Shown: positions 1 through 9,462 of the stretch, one piece after another
How the letters are laid out: the number at the start of each line of letters is the position of its first letter
Position numbering within the stretch: position 1 is the first letter of the stretch
NCBI GenBank assembly: GCA_033762315.1
Contig: JANRLS010000228.1
Location: 1 to 64,000, forward strand
Direction of reading: 5' to 3'
Length of the DNA stretch: 64,000 bases
Source of the DNA: CAYLLN01 sp033762315
GTDB lineage: Bacteria; Planctomycetota; Planctomycetia; Pirellulales; Pirellulaceae
Made by a program: the position numbers and the translations under genes
The notes under the pieces: model-generated
The model's database searches: none
What the model saw: only the letters and a program-made list of their open reading frames with translations
Told to the model about the DNA's origin: nothing

Positions 1-162
1 GATAAAGCGGGTTTCGCCGAGAGTCCCAGCACAAGATACGAGATACTTGTACTTCCAGAACGGATCGGAGAAGCCGGTCTGCTCGGCGAAAGAGTACTGA
101 TTGCTGTCTTTGATAGTCAGCGCATGGCAACAGATGCCTATTTTAGCTTTGAGTTGTTGTAA
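1..162 (+). CDS. C-terminal fragment of an unidentified protein
   Basis: An open frame enters from the left edge and stops with TAA at 160-162, giving 53 codons ending AYFSFELL. It has protein-like composition (for example LVLPERIGEAGLL). I do not recognise the family. DUF1501 genes in planctomycetes usually follow a DUF1549/DUF1553 gene, so this could be the tail of such a partner, but nothing in these 53 residues proves it. Codon choice (AGA, ATA, CTT, GTA) is less GC-biased than in the genes downstream. It could also be a chance open frame. Confidence 0.45.
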   Translation, partial: DKAGFAESPSTRYEILVLPERIGEAGLLGERVLIAVFDSQRMATDAYFSFELL

Positions 163-190
163 TAAAACAAGGTGGACGGGGAGCTGTAAT

Positions 191-1459
191 ATGGATTTCC
201 ACTGCAATCGCGCCGACCATCTTTCCCGCCGCGCGCTCATGAAAGGCGTTCTCGGCACCGCGGCCGGGGGCGTCGTGATGAACTGGGGGGGCCTCACTCA
301 AACGACCCTGGCCGACGAGGTGCAGCGCGCCAAGAAGCACTGCATCTACCTGTTCATGAACGGCGGGGCCAGCCAGTTCGAAACCTTCGACATGAAAACC
401 GGTCGCCCCACCGGCGGCCCCTGCCGGCCGATCTCGACCAACGTCCCCGGCACGCAAATCTGCGAGCTGATGCCGAAAATGGCTCAGCAAATGGACCAAA
501 TCGCCGTCATCCGCTCGATGAAGACGAGCCAGGTCGATCATCCCGGCGGCATCTATCTCATGCACACGGGCTATCAGCCCAGCCCGAATGTCCGCTTTCC
601 GGAGATCGGCTCGATCGTCGCCCGCTACCAGGGCAGCCAAGGGACCGACCTACCGAACTTCATCAAGATTTTTGGCCACGGCGATGCCGGCGGCGGCTTC
701 CTCGGCCCCTCCTACCAGCCGTTTGGGATTGGTCCCGACGGGCAACTCCCCACGTTTTCCACCTCCAGCCTCGATCCGGCCAAGGAACTGCGGCGACACG
801 AGATTCGCAATTTTCTCGAAGACCGTTACGCCGCCGAGCGGAAGTCGGAAGTCGCCAAGATGCATCGCGAGTCGTATGAAGCGGCCCGCCGGCTGGGGAA
901 TGCCCGCTCGGCGTTCAAGATCGACGACGAATGGGCCAAGTATCGCGAACTGTACGGCGACAGCGCGTTTGGCAAGCGGTGCCTCTTGGCCCGCCGCCTG
1001 GTCGAAAGCGGCGTGTCGTTCGTCGAAGTTGGCCAAAGCAGCTACGACAGCCATTCCGACAACTTCGCCGCGCACGGCGGCCTCGTCCCGCCGATGGAGC
1101 ACGCTTGGGCTGGGCTGATTACCGACCTGAAGGAGCGCGGCCTCTTCGATGACACGCTCATCATCTGGGCCGGCGAAATCGGCCGCACCCCCAGCATCAA
1201 CAACCGAGCCGGCCGCGACCACTACGTCCGTTGCTGGTCCGCCGCGCTCGCGGGTTGCGGCATCAAGGGGGGCCTCGTCTATGGCTCGTCCGACGAAGAC
1301 GGCATCGAAGTGAAAGACAACCCTGTCACCGAAGGGGATTTCTTCGCCACGATTTACAAGTCGCTCGGCATCGATCCGAAAATCGAAAACTATGCCGGTG
1401 TCCGGCCGATTCCGCTGGCTCCGTTTGGCTCGAAGGTGGTGAGCGATCTGTTGGCTTGA
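191..1459 (+). CDS. DUF1501 family exported protein
   Basis: A DUF1501 protein of about 422 residues, a sulfatase/alkaline-phosphatase-fold family greatly expanded in planctomycetes. The start at 191 (MDFHCNRADHLSRRALMKG) is preferred over an upstream TTG at 101. It gives a Tat-like signal with a twin Arg followed by a hydrophobic stretch, and it is preceded by GGGGAG. Family hallmarks are FMNGGASQFETFDMK near the N-terminus, the VDHPGGIYLMHTGY segment and, near the C-terminus, IIWAGEIGRTP and GRDHY. The substrate is not known for the family. The WD40 gene starts 18 bases downstream, so the two are probably co-transcribed and work with the cytochrome-type protein that follows. Confidence 0.93.
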   Translation: MDFHCNRADHLSRRALMKGVLGTAAGGVVMNWGGLTQTTLADEVQRAKKHCIYLFMNGGASQFETFDMKTGRPTGGPCRPISTNVPGTQICELMPKMAQQMDQIAVIRSMKTSQVDHPGGIYLMHTGYQPSPNVRFPEIGSIVARYQGSQGTDLPNFIKIFGHGDAGGGFLGPSYQPFGIGPDGQLPTFSTSSLDPAKELRRHEIRNFLEDRYAAERKSEVAKMHRESYEAARRLGNARSAFKIDDEWAKYRELYGDSAFGKRCLLARRLVESGVSFVEVGQSSYDSHSDNFAAHGGLVPPMEHAWAGLITDLKERGLFDDTLIIWAGEIGRTPSINNRAGRDHYVRCWSAALAGCGIKGGLVYGSSDEDGIEVKDNPVTEGDFFATIYKSLGIDPKIENYAGVRPIPLAPFGSKVVSDLLA

Positions 1460-1477
1460 ATTCGCGTGGAATGACCC

Positions 1478-2659
1478 ATGAACATCGACAAACCCAAACT
1501 GCTGTGGCAACTCACCTGCGAAGGGGCCTGGCCCAGCGCGGTCGCCTTTCTCGGTTCGGGCCGGCGCATTGCCGCGGCCAATCAGGAAGGGCAGATGTAT
1601 GTCTGGGACTTGCCCGAAGCGCCTCCCGCGTTTGAGCCCGCCAAGGGGAGCGACCGGCAAGCGCCGGATCAGGCCCCCGTTCGCCGTCTCGATGGCCACA
1701 CGAATGGCGTTACTCGCCTCGTCGCCACCACCGATGGCAAACAACTGGTTTCCGCCAGCCTCGACCACACGGTCCGCGTTTGGCTGCCAGAAGGCCCTGC
1801 CGCTGGCACTGCCGACGCGGTGCTCGACCTCGAACAGCGCCAAAAAGCCGCCAAGCGTGACAAAAAGCCCGAATTGCTCACCGCCCCGGGCGTCACCGTC
1901 GAAACCCTGACCGCCGCGCACGTGCTCGAAGGGCACACCGACTGGGTGCTGGCCCTCGGCCTCAGTGCCGACCAGCAGCGGCTCATCAGCGGCGACGTGC
2001 GCTCGCAAGTCATTGTGTGGGACCTCGCCGGCCGCAAAGAACTAAGCCGCTGGTCGGGCTTGCCGCACAACTGGATTCAGGCGGCCGCGCTCGCGCCCGA
2101 CGGGCAAACCGCCGTCGTCAGCGAGTATCGCTACAAGCGGGACGACTTCGATTGCCCCGCCCCGGCCCTGCGGGTGTACGACGCCGCCGGCCAGGTGAAG
2201 CTCGACATCCTGAAGACGATGTTTCCCAAGTACAACCCCGAAGCTACTTCGTACGACAGCAAGCAAATCTGGTCGAAGTTCATCTCCGCGGGGCTTTTGG
2301 CCGCCGATATTTCGCCCGACGGCAAGTTGGTGGCGCTGGCCCAAGGGGGCGAAACCGACACCGGCAAGGTGCATGTGGTCGAAATCGAAACCGGCAAACT
2401 GCTGCGCGATGTTTCCGGGCACATGTCGGGCGCGACCGACGTGAAATTCTCGGCCGACGGCAAGCTGCTCCTTTCCACCGGACGAGACACGACGCTGCGC
2501 ATCTGTCAGGTCGAGGACGGCATGGAGGTCGCCGCGCTAAACTCCCCCCGCGGCGGCCAGTTCAAGGACTGGCTCTCCTCCCTCGCCATTTCGCCCGACC
2601 AAAAAACGGTCGCCGCCACCGACATCGCCGGCCGCATCCTCATCTGGTCGTTGGCTTAG
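1478..2659 (+). CDS. WD40 repeat protein
   Basis: A 393-residue beta-propeller protein. WD40 blades are visible as GH-x(20-30)-(V/I)W repeats: LDGHTNGVTRL with VRVW, LEGHTDWVLAL with VIVWDL, VSGHMSGATDV, and a last blade ending RILIWSLA. There is no signal peptide, so it is either cytoplasmic or exported with a partner. WD40 proteins directly downstream of DUF1501 genes are a recurrent planctomycete arrangement. The spacing of 18 bases suggests one transcript. Its role is probably protein-protein scaffolding; no enzymatic motif is present. Confidence 0.92.
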   Translation: MNIDKPKLLWQLTCEGAWPSAVAFLGSGRRIAAANQEGQMYVWDLPEAPPAFEPAKGSDRQAPDQAPVRRLDGHTNGVTRLVATTDGKQLVSASLDHTVRVWLPEGPAAGTADAVLDLEQRQKAAKRDKKPELLTAPGVTVETLTAAHVLEGHTDWVLALGLSADQQRLISGDVRSQVIVWDLAGRKELSRWSGLPHNWIQAAALAPDGQTAVVSEYRYKRDDFDCPAPALRVYDAAGQVKLDILKTMFPKYNPEATSYDSKQIWSKFISAGLLAADISPDGKLVALAQGGETDTGKVHVVEIETGKLLRDVSGHMSGATDVKFSADGKLLLSTGRDTTLRICQVEDGMEVAALNSPRGGQFKDWLSSLAISPDQKTVAATDIAGRILIWSLA

Positions 2660-2804
2660 TGCTCCGCTTTTGGCCGAGCAATTTGGAAGGCGCCGTCCCG
2701 TTGCCTCGCCAGCGGAGGAAATTTCCGCGTGGCGATGTTAGACTGCGGTAGCGGCACGCTTCGCCCGCCGGAATTTCCCACCCAGCGCATCATCCCCTCC
2801 ACCC

Positions 2805-5800
2805 ATGTCGCTCCGCGTTTTTCTCGGCATTCTCTGCGGATTGGTTTTCGCGACCGCGCAACTTTGTGCCGCCGCGCCGCCGGTCGAGTTCCTTCGCGCC
2901 TATTGCTACGACTGCCATTCGGGGCCCCAGGCCGAGGCGGGACTCGATTTGACCCCCCTCCAGCCGACTTACGACGACGGCGAGACTTTCCGCCGCTGGG
3001 TGAAAATTCACGACCGCGTCACCGCCGGCGAAATGCCCCCCCAGGACGCCAAGCTCCCGCCCGATGCCGAGCGGGCCAAGTGGACCAGTGACTTGCGGCA
3101 AGAGCTGACCGCCGCCGAGCAGGCCCGCCGCCAGCGCGAGGGTTGCACGCCGGTGCGCCGGCTGACCCGCGTCGAATACGAGCACACCATCCGCGATTTG
3201 CTCTCCCTCGAGGGCATTCCGCTGCAAGCCGGCTTGCCCGAGGATGGCTCAGCCCACGGCTTCGACAAGAATGCCGACGCGCTCGACATTTCGCATGTCA
3301 ACCTGGCCAAATACGTCGAAGCGGCGGAGCGGGCGCTCGAAATGGCGATCGCCACGCAGCCCGAGCCGCCGCTGCTGCAAACGCATCGCATGTCGCTCGC
3401 CCGCCACGTCTATCACATCCTGATGAACGGCGACGCGGTGATGCTCAAGGACGGCGGTCCCGATCCGGAGTTTTCGCCGGGAGAAACGCGGGCCCATGTC
3501 GGCGCGGTCGAGCATATTCTCGTCGCTCGCGACAGCCTGAAACGCAAGTCCAGCGTCGGCGTCTTTCGCCACGAGGACGAGTCGTTCAAGCCCTATTTTT
3601 ACGACTTCGCCGCGCTCTATCCGGGTCGCTATCGCATCCGCGCGTCGTTTTGGAGCTTTGGCTGGGACAAGGGAAAGGTGCTGCCCGGCCGGGGAGTCGA
3701 AGCGGCTCGCCTGTCGGTGGTGCAACTGCAAGACGATGGCCGCGGTGGCGGGCATCCCAGCTATATCCTGGGCTACTACGACGCTCCTCCCAATGTGCCG
3801 CTCGTTCACGAAGTCGAAACGTGGCTGAACTTCAAGGACACCATCGGCTTCAATACAGCGTCGCTCGCCCCGGTCGCCAATTACAGCCGCCCCGGCCGGT
3901 CGATGGCCTTCACGGGGCCGGGGATTGCCTGCGACTGGTTCGAAATTGAAGGCCCGATTCACGACCAGTGGCCCCCCGCCGGCCACCGCCGCCTGTTTGG
4001 CGATCTCCCGCTGGTCGCTTTCGACACGAAGCAGCAGCCCGGTGTTCGGTTTCCCAAACGCAAGGTGGTGCGGCGCGAGACGCAGGCCCCCAATCCCCCC
4101 GATCCGCCGGTGGGGAACTGGACGGTTGCCAGCGTTTGGCCCCAGGCCGATGCCGATCGCTTGCTCGCCTCGTTTTTGCCGCGGGCCTTCCGCCGGCCGG
4201 TGAGCGACGAGCAGCGACACGAGTATCTGGCGATTTTCAAGGAGCGGCTGGCTGCGGGGGATTGCTTTGAAAGTGCCTTGCGCTACGCCTATCAGGCGGC
4301 GCTTTGCTCGCCCGATTTTCTTTATCACGTGGAACGTGGCGACCAGTTCGACGACCACGCCCTGGCGTCGCGGCTGTCGTATTTTCTCTGGAGCTCGCTT
4401 CCCGACGAAGCCCTGCTCGCGGCTGCCGACGCGGGGCAATTGCGGGTGGGAAAGTCGCTTCGCGAACAGACCGAGCGGCTGCTGAAGGATCCGAAGTCGC
4501 GGCGGTTCGTCGAGGACTTTCTCGGCCAGTGGCTAAACTTGCGCAAGATCGCGGCCAACGACCCCGACCGCAAGCTCTATCCCGAATTCAGCCCCTATTT
4601 GCAGGATTCGATGCTGGCCGAGTCGCGGGCTTACTTCCGCGAGTTGCTCGATAAAGACCTGCCGGTGCGCTATCTCGTCCGATCCGACTTCGCCATGCTC
4701 AACGAAAAGCTGGCCACGCTCTACGGAGTTGCCGGGGTGAGCGGCTCGCAGATTCGCCGCGTGCCGCTTCCAGCCGATTGTCCGCGCGGCGCATTTCTCA
4801 CGCAGGCGGCCGTGCTCAAGGTTACCGCCAACGGCACGACGACCTCCCCCGTGCCGCGGGGGGCGTTTGTCATGTCGCGGTTTCTCGGCCAGCCGCCGGA
4901 GCCACCGCCGCCGAACATTCCGGCCGTCGAGCCCGATGTGCAAGGGGCGACGACCATCCGCGAGCAGCTCGACAAACACCGCTCGATTGCCGCCTGCGCC
5001 AGTTGCCATGCCAAGATCGATCCCCCCGGCTTCGCCCTGGAGTCGTTCGACGTGATCGGCGGCCAGCGCGATCGCTACCGGTCGATCGGCGAAGGGGATG
5101 CCGCCCCGCGCGGCTCGATCGATCCATTCATCGGCATCAGCTTTAAACTCGGCTTGCCGGTCGATGCTTCGGGCCAAATGCCGGATGGGCGAGCCTTCGC
5201 GAACATCGCGGAGTTTCAGGCCCTGCTCGCCGAAGACGCGCGGCTGCTCAAAAACCTGGCCGAGCAATTCTGCGTCTATGCCACCGGCCGGCCGATTGGC
5301 TTCAGCGATCGAGCGGAGATCGCGGGAATCGTCGATCGCACGCAGAAGAAGGGGGGCGGCATTCGGACACTCTTGCATGAGGTCGTGCAGAGCAAGCTCT
5401 TCTTGCCGACCGGCCCGACCACCGCCAAACCGCTCGCGCCTTCAGTCGTGCCGTTTGAAACGACCCCCACGCGCCGCACTCCCCCCGGCATGACCGCGAC
5501 GCAGGTCGTCGCAAAAACTCCCGCTCCTCCACCAGCGCCGCTGGCGGAATCGCCCGAGCGGCCGACGGTCAAGTATCGGCTCGTCGGGCTGTCGTCCGAC
5601 GAGCGGAGAGCCGATCTGGCCGATTTTCTCGCGACGGCGCCAGAGATCCGCCTCGTGGAAATCGATGCGGCCAATCACGAAGTCACGCTGGCCTACGACT
5701 TCGCGCGGCTTTATCCGCTGGCGGGTCCGAACCATAAAGTGAGCGACCAGCAGCTCATGGAGGCGATCAACAACATCGTCAAGCGAGTCTCGCTCAATTC

Positions 5801-6056
5801 CTTCTCGCTGAAGCCTCTCTTGGCCGATGCCCGCGGCAAGCTTGCCCGCGAGGAAATCGCGATTTCCACCCCCGATTGCAAGGCGTGCCGCATCTGCGTC
5901 TATCAGGCGGTCGCCAAGGTGGAGGGGGTCGAGCAAGCGGCTATCGATGCGCAGACGGGTCGGCTGACGGTCTGGCTCGATTCGGCCAAGGCCACGCCGG
6001 CGCTGGTGCGCGAGGCCCTCGCCAAAGCGAAAATCGAGCTGGCGGGGCCGCAGTAA
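2805..6056 (+). CDS. Planctomycete multi-domain cytochrome (DUF1587/1595/1592/1588/1585) with HMA-like C-terminus
   Basis: 1083 residues. A signal peptide (about 1-24) is followed by a haem-type CxxCH at C34/C37/H38. Then come DUF1587 (from about 115, RRLTRVEYEHTIRDLL), DUF1595 (about 450-510, PRAFRRPVSDEQ), DUF1592 (about 515-640, SRLSYFLWSSLPDEALL), DUF1588 (about 655-760, with a second CxxCH at C731/C734/H735) and DUF1585 (about 800-870, RPIGFSDRAEI). This order is standard for the family, usually 700-900 residues. The extra about 160 residues at the C-terminus are unusual. They look like two ferredoxin-fold HMA-like units, the second starting CKACRIC (C1025, C1028, C1031) and continuing VAKVEGVEQAAIDAQTGRL. 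The protein is presumably periplasmic. It lies 145 bases after the WD40 gene. Confidence 0.92.
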   Translation: MSLRVFLGILCGLVFATAQLCAAAPPVEFLRAYCYDCHSGPQAEAGLDLTPLQPTYDDGETFRRWVKIHDRVTAGEMPPQDAKLPPDAERAKWTSDLRQELTAAEQARRQREGCTPVRRLTRVEYEHTIRDLLSLEGIPLQAGLPEDGSAHGFDKNADALDISHVNLAKYVEAAERALEMAIATQPEPPLLQTHRMSLARHVYHILMNGDAVMLKDGGPDPEFSPGETRAHVGAVEHILVARDSLKRKSSVGVFRHEDESFKPYFYDFAALYPGRYRIRASFWSFGWDKGKVLPGRGVEAARLSVVQLQDDGRGGGHPSYILGYYDAPPNVPLVHEVETWLNFKDTIGFNTASLAPVANYSRPGRSMAFTGPGIACDWFEIEGPIHDQWPPAGHRRLFGDLPLVAFDTKQQPGVRFPKRKVVRRETQAPNPPDPPVGNWTVASVWPQADADRLLASFLPRAFRRPVSDEQRHEYLAIFKERLAAGDCFESALRYAYQAALCSPDFLYHVERGDQFDDHALASRLSYFLWSSLPDEALLAAADAGQLRVGKSLREQTERLLKDPKSRRFVEDFLGQWLNLRKIAANDPDRKLYPEFSPYLQDSMLAESRAYFRELLDKDLPVRYLVRSDFAMLNEKLATLYGVAGVSGSQIRRVPLPADCPRGAFLTQAAVLKVTANGTTTSPVPRGAFVMSRFLGQPPEPPPPNIPAVEPDVQGATTIREQLDKHRSIAACASCHAKIDPPGFALESFDVIGGQRDRYRSIGEGDAAPRGSIDPFIGISFKLGLPVDASGQMPDGRAFANIAEFQALLAEDARLLKNLAEQFCVYATGRPIGFSDRAEIAGIVDRTQKKGGGIRTLLHEVVQSKLFLPTGPTTAKPLAPSVVPFETTPTRRTPPGMTATQVVAKTPAPPPAPLAESPERPTVKYRLVGLSSDERRADLADFLATAPEIRLVEIDAANHEVTLAYDFARLYPLAGPNHKVSDQQLMEAINNIVKRVSLNSFSLKPLLADARGKLAREEIAISTPDCKACRICVYQAVAKVEGVEQAAIDAQTGRLTVWLDSAKATPALVREALAKAKIELAGPQ

Positions 6057-6096
6057 TGCCCCGGCCCGCCTCCGGGCGAGCGTCTTTTCCGGGGCA
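6057..6096 (+). terminator. GC-rich hairpin directly after the cytochrome gene
   Basis: The arms TGCCCCGG (6057-6064) and CCGGGGCA (6089-6096) are perfectly complementary and enclose a second small hairpin, GCCCG/CGGGC. The structure begins one base after the stop codon. There is no T-run after it, so it may be a terminator of the non-canonical kind or only an mRNA 3'-end stabiliser. Confidence 0.45.
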
Positions 6097-6236
6097 ATCG
6101 CTGCGATCGGTGCGACCGGCTCACGATTGACTTGCCGCCTCGGCCGCCCAAATGGCGGGTGCGACCAATACTTGATTGAGGCGGGGGATGTTTCCCTCGT
6201 GCCGCAAGTTTCTCGCACCGCGCTGAGCAAACCGCC

Positions 6237-7628
6237 GTGGCTCGCAAGTATCCCCCCGGACCGACGAATTTCAATGCCGGCTTCGGGCTTACGTGGCGGC
6301 ATGCCTGGCTGCAGTGTGCCGATCCGCTTGGATTCTCGACCCGCCTGGCCCGCAAATACGGCGACATCGTCTTCTACCGGCTTTTCATTCACGAAGCGTT
6401 TCAAATCAACCATCCCGATTTGATCCGCGAGGTGCTGGTCACCAAAGCCGCCAGCTTCCAAAAGCAGGCGCGGCAGCGCGAGCTGATCCGCCGCACGACG
6501 GGCGACGGTATTCTGACCACCGACGGCCCGGCTTGGGTGCGTCAGCGGCGGATGATGCTGCCCGCATTCAACGCCGGCAGCGGCCAACGTTTGGCCCAAA
6601 TCGGGGTCGAGGAGGCCCAGCGAACGGTCGCCGGCTGGCACAGCGGCCGCGAGTTTGCGCTGTATCGCGAAATGACCAGCCTGATGGTCCGCGCCGTCGG
6701 ACGGGCCTTCTTCGGAATTGACGACGCCGGCGAGTCACTGCAGATTGCCGACGCCCTACAAACGCTGGCCGACGCCTATCTCGATCTTGACTACTTCCTC
6801 GTGCGCTTGCCCGCCTGGATTCCCACCGCTCGCCAGCGGCGCATCCGGGCCGCGGAGCAATTCCTGGATCAGTACTTTGACCGGGCAATTCGCGACCGCG
6901 CGGAGCGGGCGCACGGCCAGCGCGACTTGCTCGCGCTCCTGCTCGATGCCGTGGATGAAACCGGCGACGGGCAACGAATGTCTCCTGCCCAATTGCGCGG
7001 CGAGGCCCGCACGATGTTCTTCGCCGGCTACCACACGGCGGCCGCCAACCTGACCTGGACGCTCTATCTGCTGGCGACTCACGCCGAGATTCGCCGCCGA
7101 GTCGCCGAGGAAATCGATGCGGTTCTTGGCTCGCGAACGCCGACCATGCCCGACTTGCCCCGGCTCGGTTACATCGAGCAGGTCATCAAGGAATCGATGC
7201 GGCTGTATCCGCCGGCCTGGGTTCTGTTTGCCCGGGAGGCGATCGAGGATGTCGAAGTCGGTGGCTACCTGTTGCCGCGTGGGGCGTGGGTCTTCATTTA
7301 CCCGTGGGTGATGCACCGCGATGAGCGTTTCTTTCCCGACCCGCTGAAATTCGATCCGGACCGATTCTTGCCCGACCGCGAAGCAAAGCTGCCGACCGGC
7401 GCCTATATTCCGCTGGGTCTGGGAGCGCATAATTGCATCGGCGGACGAATCGCGATGCTGGCCCTGCAACTGGTGCTGCCGACGCTGCTCCAGAGGCACG
7501 AACTGTCCCTCGCCCCCGGTCAATCACCCCCCCAGCCCAAAACTTCGATCTCGCTCCGCCCCAAGATCGATCTCCAGATGATTCCGCGCGAGTTGGCCCC
7601 AAGCAGCGCAACCGAACATCGCTCGTAA
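6237..7628 (+). CDS. Cytochrome P450
   Basis: A soluble P450 of 463 residues starting at a GTG (VARKYPPGPT, the proline-rich hinge typical of P450 N-termini). The I-helix oxygen-activation segment reads FFAGYHTAAAN, the K-helix ExxR is ESMR, and the haem loop is PLGLGAHNCIGGR with the cysteine ligand at C400. The usual Phe seven residues before the Cys is Leu393 here. Family role: mono-oxygenation of a hydrophobic substrate using electrons from a ferredoxin or reductase. No redox partner lies nearby, so the substrate cannot be inferred. The stretch 6097-6236 between it and the upstream gene shows no other feature. Confidence 0.95.
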   Translation: MARKYPPGPTNFNAGFGLTWRHAWLQCADPLGFSTRLARKYGDIVFYRLFIHEAFQINHPDLIREVLVTKAASFQKQARQRELIRRTTGDGILTTDGPAWVRQRRMMLPAFNAGSGQRLAQIGVEEAQRTVAGWHSGREFALYREMTSLMVRAVGRAFFGIDDAGESLQIADALQTLADAYLDLDYFLVRLPAWIPTARQRRIRAAEQFLDQYFDRAIRDRAERAHGQRDLLALLLDAVDETGDGQRMSPAQLRGEARTMFFAGYHTAAANLTWTLYLLATHAEIRRRVAEEIDAVLGSRTPTMPDLPRLGYIEQVIKESMRLYPPAWVLFAREAIEDVEVGGYLLPRGAWVFIYPWVMHRDERFFPDPLKFDPDRFLPDREAKLPTGAYIPLGLGAHNCIGGRIAMLALQLVLPTLLQRHELSLAPGQSPPQPKTSISLRPKIDLQMIPRELAPSSATEHRS

Positions 7629-7781
7629 AGCTGGCTTCGGGGACAAGTCGTCGGCCAGAATTGCCGCTGCGGCCCTCGATTCCGGCAAAATTCCGGGAGC
7701 GCCCCGGTTTTCTACCGCCGCCGGCTCCGTACAGTGGCAGATAGGGATGTGGCAATCGCACCCTATTCACCGCCCACTTCC

Positions 7782-9392
7782 ATGTCTCACGCGCCCCAAG
7801 CGAGTGGACAGCCGATTGCGGCCCCGTCCATCGATAGCTCGACAAGCGATCGCGACCTCCTGGCGCGGTTTCTGGCCGAGCGCGACGAGACCGCGTTCGC
7901 GGCCCTCGTGATCCGTTATCGCGAGACCGTGCTCGGCGCGTGCCTGCGGGTGTTGCGAAACGCCCAGGATGCCGAGGACGCCAGTCAGGCGGCCTTTCTC
8001 GTCCTGGCCCGCAAGGCCCGGTCGCTGGCCGGCTATGCGTCGCTAGGGGGCTGGCTGCATGAGGTGGCCCGGCGGACGGCACTCAAGCTGCGTGGCCGGC
8101 GGCGAACGATTCGGACCCTCGACGAGGAGCCCGCAGCCCAGCCGGCGACCCTCTCGGACGTGTCCGCAGCGCTCGACGACGAGCTGCAAAAGCTGCCGGT
8201 GGCTTTTCGCGACACGCTCGTGCTGTGCTGCCTGGAAGGGCTGAGCCGGGCCGAGGCGGCCGAGCGACTGGGAGTGTCCGAAGGGGCGGTGAAGGATCGG
8301 TTGGAACGGGGGCGCGAGGCGCTCCGGTCGCGCCTGGTGCGGCGCGGCCTGACGCTATCGGCGGGTTTTGTGGCCCTGTTCTTGGGGGGCGCGGGGACGG
8401 CCATGGCGGGCCCCCCCGCGGCGGGTTCGGTTGCCGCCACCGCTCAGGCGGCCAGTTTGCTGGCGAGCGGCGGTTCGCTGGCGGGGGTGGTCCCCGCCGC
8501 GGTAATTTCCCTTGCGGATGGAGTACTCAAAGCTATGTTGTTCGAAAAAGTCAAAATCGGAATGGCGGCCTGCCTGTCGCTGCTGGCCGCTGGATTTGTC
8601 GCCCAAGCGATGTTGATCGACAACCCCGGTCGTTTCGACGAGGGGCTGCGCGGGCATGTCGTCAGCGTGCAAGGCGAGCAGCCCCGCTCGCTGACGTTCA
8701 CGATCGACGACCACGAAGTGGTTCTCAATCTCGATGTCGCCGCCGACGCCACCGTCACGCTCGCCTATGAGCAGGCCCAATTGGCCGACATCAAGCCGGG
8801 GATGTATCTGGCCGTCAAGCTAGCTTCCGATCACCGCACGATCCGCGAGATCAACGTGCTGGGCACGACGAAGACCGGGCAGGTCGTCAGCTACGATCCC
8901 TCGGCTCGTCTGCTCACCCTCGACGAGGCAAGCGACGACGACGATGAAGACGAAGGGCAGCCGCCGCGGCGTGTCTCGTACACCGTGGCCGCCGGCGCGA
9001 TCACTCGGTTCGATGGCGGGCCGGGGCGGCTTGACGACCTGGAGCCGGGCCTGGGGGTTACGCTCGAATTGGCCCGCGACCTGCGCGCCGTCAATGCCGT
9101 CTCCGCCGATTGGCGACTCGATGGCGACCTCGATGCCGAGGTGACCGCCCGCGACCCGGCGAGCGGCAAGCTGACGATTTTGGCCGACGACAGCGAAACG
9201 CAGCGGGAAATCACGTTTGCCGCCGGTGCCAAGGTCTTTCTCGACGGCAAACCAAGCCGCGGAGGGGAACTGAAGCCAAACGACGTGTTGGTCTTGCGAT
9301 TCTCGGCCGACGGGGAAGTCATCGCTTGCCGAGCGATGCGTCCGATTCCGGAAAAAGAGGATGAAGACGAGGGAGAAGAGGAGCGTGAGTAA
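7782..9392 (+). CDS. ECF-type sigma factor fused to transmembrane and extracytoplasmic domains
   Basis: 536 residues from the ATG at 7782 (a GTG at 7734 in frame is an alternative). Residues about 20-95 are sigma region 2 (FAALVIRYRETVLGACLRVL, then NAQDAEDASQAAFLVLARKA). Residues about 130-190 are region 4 (LPVAFRDTLVLCCLEGLS, then AEAAERLGVSEGAVKDRL). After region 4 come two hydrophobic stretches (about 190-209 and 256-278) and then about 200 residues of three similar beta-rich units with a very acidic tail. ECF sigma factors normally end after region 4 (about 180 residues). Sigma factors with C-terminal membrane extensions are known in planctomycetes. The extension may act as an in-cis anti-sigma or sensor module. 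No separate anti-sigma gene is adjacent. Confidence 0.9.
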   Translation: MSHAPQASGQPIAAPSIDSSTSDRDLLARFLAERDETAFAALVIRYRETVLGACLRVLRNAQDAEDASQAAFLVLARKARSLAGYASLGGWLHEVARRTALKLRGRRRTIRTLDEEPAAQPATLSDVSAALDDELQKLPVAFRDTLVLCCLEGLSRAEAAERLGVSEGAVKDRLERGREALRSRLVRRGLTLSAGFVALFLGGAGTAMAGPPAAGSVAATAQAASLLASGGSLAGVVPAAVISLADGVLKAMLFEKVKIGMAACLSLLAAGFVAQAMLIDNPGRFDEGLRGHVVSVQGEQPRSLTFTIDDHEVVLNLDVAADATVTLAYEQAQLADIKPGMYLAVKLASDHRTIREINVLGTTKTGQVVSYDPSARLLTLDEASDDDDEDEGQPPRRVSYTVAAGAITRFDGGPGRLDDLEPGLGVTLELARDLRAVNAVSADWRLDGDLDAEVTARDPASGKLTILADDSETQREITFAAGAKVFLDGKPSRGGELKPNDVLVLRFSADGEVIACRAMRPIPEKEDEDEGEEERE

Positions 9393-9462
9393 CGCTTTCG
9401 TCCCTCCTGGCCAGTGTAGGTTGATCCTGCTTCGGTGATTGATCCTCGCACGAGACTTGCCC

